Of a DNA stretch of 64,000 nt, positions 61,981 through 64,000 are shown piece after piece (positions within the stretch are counted from its first letter, which is position 1; each line of letters starts with the position of its first letter). Under the pieces are notes generated by a model, which saw only the letters and a list, made by a program, of their open reading frames with translations, made no database searches and was not told the DNA's origin. The position numbers and the translations under genes were made by a program. This DNA is from Paenibacillus glacialis. Lineage in GTDB: Bacteria; Bacillota; Bacilli; Paenibacillales; Paenibacillaceae. The stretch covers positions 124,001-188,000 of the forward strand of contig NZ_LVJH01000022.1 of the NCBI RefSeq assembly GCF_001637205.1, given 5' to 3'.

Positions 61981-62019
61981 ATAGACCTATCCATCATGAC
62001 GATAAATGGATAGGTCTAT
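61981..62019. terminator. hairpin overlapping the 3' end of the alkyltransferase-like gene
   Basis: 14-bp stem ATAGACCTATCCAT / ATGGATAGGTCTAT with an 11-nt loop. It includes the last codons and stop of the minus-strand gene and could also stop the pullulanase transcript. Confidence 0.65.
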
Positions 62020-62292
62020 TCGTCCGTCTTCATTAAGAGTAATACCCTCTTCCTCAAGTAATATCTTTTGAAGAAAACGTGATTCATCTTCCGTAATAGC
62101 TATTTCCCCTTTGACGTTGATGACTCTGTGCCAGGGGAGATCATATTTATCGCTCATCGTGTGTAGAATTCGGACAACTTGTCTGGCTCCACGCGGACTT
62201 CCAGCAGATGCGGCTATCTGACCGTATGTCATCACCTTGCCTACGGGAATCGCACGTATGATAGTAATGACTTGCTCCGTAAATGGCTGCAT
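61987..62292 (-). CDS. alkyltransferase-like (ATL) DNA-binding protein
   Basis: 101 aa, equal to the DNA-binding domain of O6-alkylguanine-DNA alkyltransferase. The helix-turn-helix and Arg finger region is GSPRGARQVVRIL. The active-site PCHR is replaced by PWHR (PWHRVINVKGEI), the defining change of ATL proteins, which bind O6-alkylguanine without repairing it and hand it to nucleotide excision repair. AGGAG lies upstream of the ATG. Cytoplasmic. Confidence 0.9.
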   Translation of the reverse strand: MQPFTEQVITIIRAIPVGKVMTYGQIAASAGSPRGARQVVRILHTMSDKYDLPWHRVINVKGEIAITEDESRFLQKILLEEEGITLNEDGRIDLSIYRHDG

Positions 62293-62345
62293 TAGGTTTC
62301 TCCTATCATTTCAATTAGGGGTGATCTGTTCTTGAGTGAATCCTA

Positions 62346-62795
62346 TTAATCCTTAAGGAAAATCGCCTCCATACAACGGGATACATAACCGTTATCTGTA
62401 AGTTTGCTTTGAACGAGCTCATGCCAAGTATCTTCATCGGTTAGCGTAGATAGGTCCACACCATACCACGTTGCAACATCGCTACGCTTAACTTTATAAG
62501 AGATTCCTTCGAAGTTGAAGTGAATGGCATCAAGGTTAGCGATTAAAGAAAATGCGGCAGTAGCATTGTATATTAATGAGGTCTCAAGGTGTTTGTGATC
62601 CAGAGCTGAGATACTACTCTTGTAATTGACTTCTAGAGTATAAACATCAGGAAACAGCTGAAATGGTTTCTCTATCTTTAAAGGTAATGAAGCAATAAGG
62701 TTCGTTATATTACCGGAATCCCCCATATACTTACTCCTATATTTCAATACCGATGTTATGTCATGTGTTAGAGGATTAAGCTGATCCTTAGCATA
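62346..62795 (-). pseudogene. DUF4825-type protein gene lacking its N-terminus
   Basis: The frame reads KDQLNPLTHDITSVLKYRSK, YMGDSGNITNLIASLPL and on to CMEAIFLKD, matching the extracytoplasmic DUF4825 domain whose usual form is anchored by an N-terminal membrane helix. Upstream the frame runs directly into the PadR stop codon, with no start. An out-of-frame ATG at 62794 gives MLRISLIL and then stops, probably the remains of the lost anchor. The first usable start is TTG 62747, without a ribosome binding site, giving a 133-aa unanchored product. Likely inactive by a small deletion. Confidence 0.55.
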
Positions 62796-63140
62796 TTATT
62801 CCGCCTCCTTTTCTATAAGTTGGTCAATTATGACTTTGGCAATCTTCCAAGCTGTAACATTATCTTCATAAGTTTCAGTGCCTAAAGGAGTTAGCGTGTA
62901 GTATTTTCTTCGGCCACCTTGACTTTCGTCTCCCCAATATGAAGTTATGAGTTTCTGTGTTTCAAGTCTTTTTAAGCTGCTGTAAAGGGAGGGCTCTTTC
63001 AATTCATAGTTGCCCTGACTGTATTTGGAGATTGCTTTTATAATTTCGTATCCGTAGTTATCGCTCTCACTGAGTACACGTAGAATGATGGTGTCTATAT
63101 GTCCACGGATTAATTCGGGGCTAATATTGTCATTGCTCAA
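62796..63140 (-). CDS. PadR-family transcriptional regulator
   Basis: 114 aa. Winged helix with the PadR signature: IRGHIDTIILRVLSESDNYG, YEIIKAISKYSQGNYELKEP, SLYSSLKRLETQKLITSYWG, GGRRKYYTLTPLG. Short C-terminal dimerisation helix, so PadR-s1/PadR-like subfamily. Such regulators typically repress adjacent membrane-protein genes; here the adjacent DUF4825 gene is damaged. Confidence 0.9.
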   Translation of the reverse strand: MSNDNISPELIRGHIDTIILRVLSESDNYGYEIIKAISKYSQGNYELKEPSLYSSLKRLETQKLITSYWGDESQGGRRKYYTLTPLGTETYEDNVTAWKIAKVIIDQLIEKEAE

Positions 63141-63417
63141 ATTTACTCACCTCTGGAATACAATGTAACGCATATTACTATGTATGTCAATGTACTTAAG
63201 GTGTTGAATCACCAACTAATGAATTAAAATGGGCTAAATCGACCCTTTAATTACATTTTTTTACACTCTTAAATAAAAAAGATTATTATTAATGTAACAA
63301 TATGTATCTATTGACTAAGATTTAAATAGTGAAAGTAGGACTAGCAAGTTAGAATAAAGGTAAAGCTTACATATGAATCTCGAAATTAAGTAATAGTAAA
63401 GAATGAAGGTTGATATA

Positions 63418-64000
63418 ATGAAGGTTGAAATAATAAAGGAATCTAAACAACAGTGTATAGAACAAGGTATCCAATCAGACATACAACCTGTATTTAACAA
63501 ATGTTTCTCTGATGAGGAGTTAAAGATAGAATTATGTAAGTATAGCGAAGTATTGGAGGTTTTTAATTACTTTGTGGATAAATTCCTTTCCTCTACATCA
63601 GGGAACCCGTATCTCATCGCAATTTCGAATCATGAGGGATACATTCTTTCGTTTAGAGGGGATTCTACGATTATAGAATTGGCTAGCAAGTTAGGTATTA
63701 AAGAGGGAGTACAATATAATGAAGATATAGGAACGAACGCCATTGCGTTAAGTCTTCGCTATGGTCAGCCCATCGAGGTGATAGGGGAAGATCATTATCA
63801 CGATGTGATGAAGGGTATGGCTTGTTGTACTGCGCCTATCTATGGTGAGGGAGGTAATCGAATAGTAGGAACGTTATCATTAATGACAATGATCGATTAT
63901 GCCCATCCCAATTTGCTTGCTCTAATAAGTACGTTGGCCGACTCGGTCGAACGTGAGATTGTATTACGTAGGCAGAATACCGAACATCATATTTTGAATC
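63418..64000 (+). CDS. GAF-domain regulator or sensor, N-terminal part (3' partial)
   Basis: 194 codons, open at the right edge. ATG 63418 has GAAGG 8 nt upstream; an in-frame ATG at 63403 arises from a short direct repeat (ATGAAGGTTGA twice). Residues ~40-175 form a GAF domain of the AcoR/sigma-54-activator type: SNHEGYILSFRGD, NEDIGTNAIALSLRYGQPIE, GEDHYHDVMKGMACCTAPIY, IVGTLSLMT. The output domain is outside the window, so it could be a sigma-54-dependent activator or a histidine kinase. Confidence 0.75.
   Translation, partial: MKVEIIKESKQQCIEQGIQSDIQPVFNKCFSDEELKIELCKYSEVLEVFNYFVDKFLSSTSGNPYLIAISNHEGYILSFRGDSTIIELASKLGIKEGVQYNEDIGTNAIALSLRYGQPIEVIGEDHYHDVMKGMACCTAPIYGEGGNRIVGTLSLMTMIDYAHPNLLALISTLADSVEREIVLRRQNTEHHILN

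Noticed and set aside
1..64000. T7SS core genes, tRNA/rRNA genes, riboswitches, prophage structural genes, replication origin
   Set aside because: Looked for by motif and structure on both strands; nothing convincing was seen. Small or divergent RNAs could be missed without a covariance search.

Overview
The window looks like chromosome of a spore-forming, Paenibacillus-type member of the Bacillales. Evidence: moderately low GC, strong AGGAGG-type ribosome binding sites, frequent TTG/GTG starts, a spore-coat transglutaminase (tgl), a YesMN-type sugar ABC/two-component locus, many secreted glycan-degrading enzymes, and the general stress ribosomal protein Ctc/L25. No rRNA, tRNA, CRISPR array, complete prophage or complete insertion sequence was seen.

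Layout. 1-10.9 kb: tail of a GH18 chitinase, a five-gene oligopeptide ABC operon (oppABCDF, minus strand) with a nearby ArsR-type regulator, uridine kinase, then decayed genes (an FtsW/RodA tail, a threonine aldolase with an in-frame TGA, a GH3 beta-glucosidase tail). 10.9-17.5 kb: a toxin/immunity-like locus. It holds a secreted-lipase gene whose catalytic domain is N-terminal and whose WXG100-like helical domain is C-terminal, a WXG100 partner gene, the relic of a second lipase gene, one separate small lipoprotein gene, and eight tandem lipoprotein paralogues repeating every ~470 bp. This resembles the Staphylococcus aureus type VII lipase toxin TslA with its lipoprotein immunity protein TilA. 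The T7SS machinery itself is not in the window.

17.9-33.4 kb: ctc, a CHRD protein, tgl, a dienoyl-CoA-reductase-like SDR, a glycine-rich 28-residue-repeat protein, a Ca2+ P-type ATPase, and a metal P1B ATPase / HMA chaperone / Crp-Fnr regulator operon. The last is divergent from a V4R-domain gene, and both promoters carry Fnr-like boxes near -41.5. A SWIM protein and a SNF2 helicase follow. 33.6-35.2 kb: an RRNPP-type HTH/helical-repeat regulator followed at once by a 41-codon exported peptide gene, a probable quorum-sensing pair. 35.4-44.5 kb: sugar ABC transporter, histidine kinase, AraC-type response regulator and a large secreted beta-helix glycanase, probably one glycan-utilisation unit.

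44.5-54.9 kb: an AT-richer accessory island bounded by an integrase relic and an IS3-family relic. It contains a ~1.48 kb tandem duplication of a secreted-protein/small-membrane-protein module whose two secreted proteins share the N-terminus but differ in the C-terminus, other secreted proteins, small hairpin repeats, and several decayed minus-strand genes. 55-64 kb: an alpha/beta hydrolase, a second SWIM-SNF2 helicase, a cytoplasmic type I pullulanase behind a LacI-like operator, an alkyltransferase-like protein, PadR with a truncated DUF4825 gene, and the start of a GAF-domain regulator running off the end.
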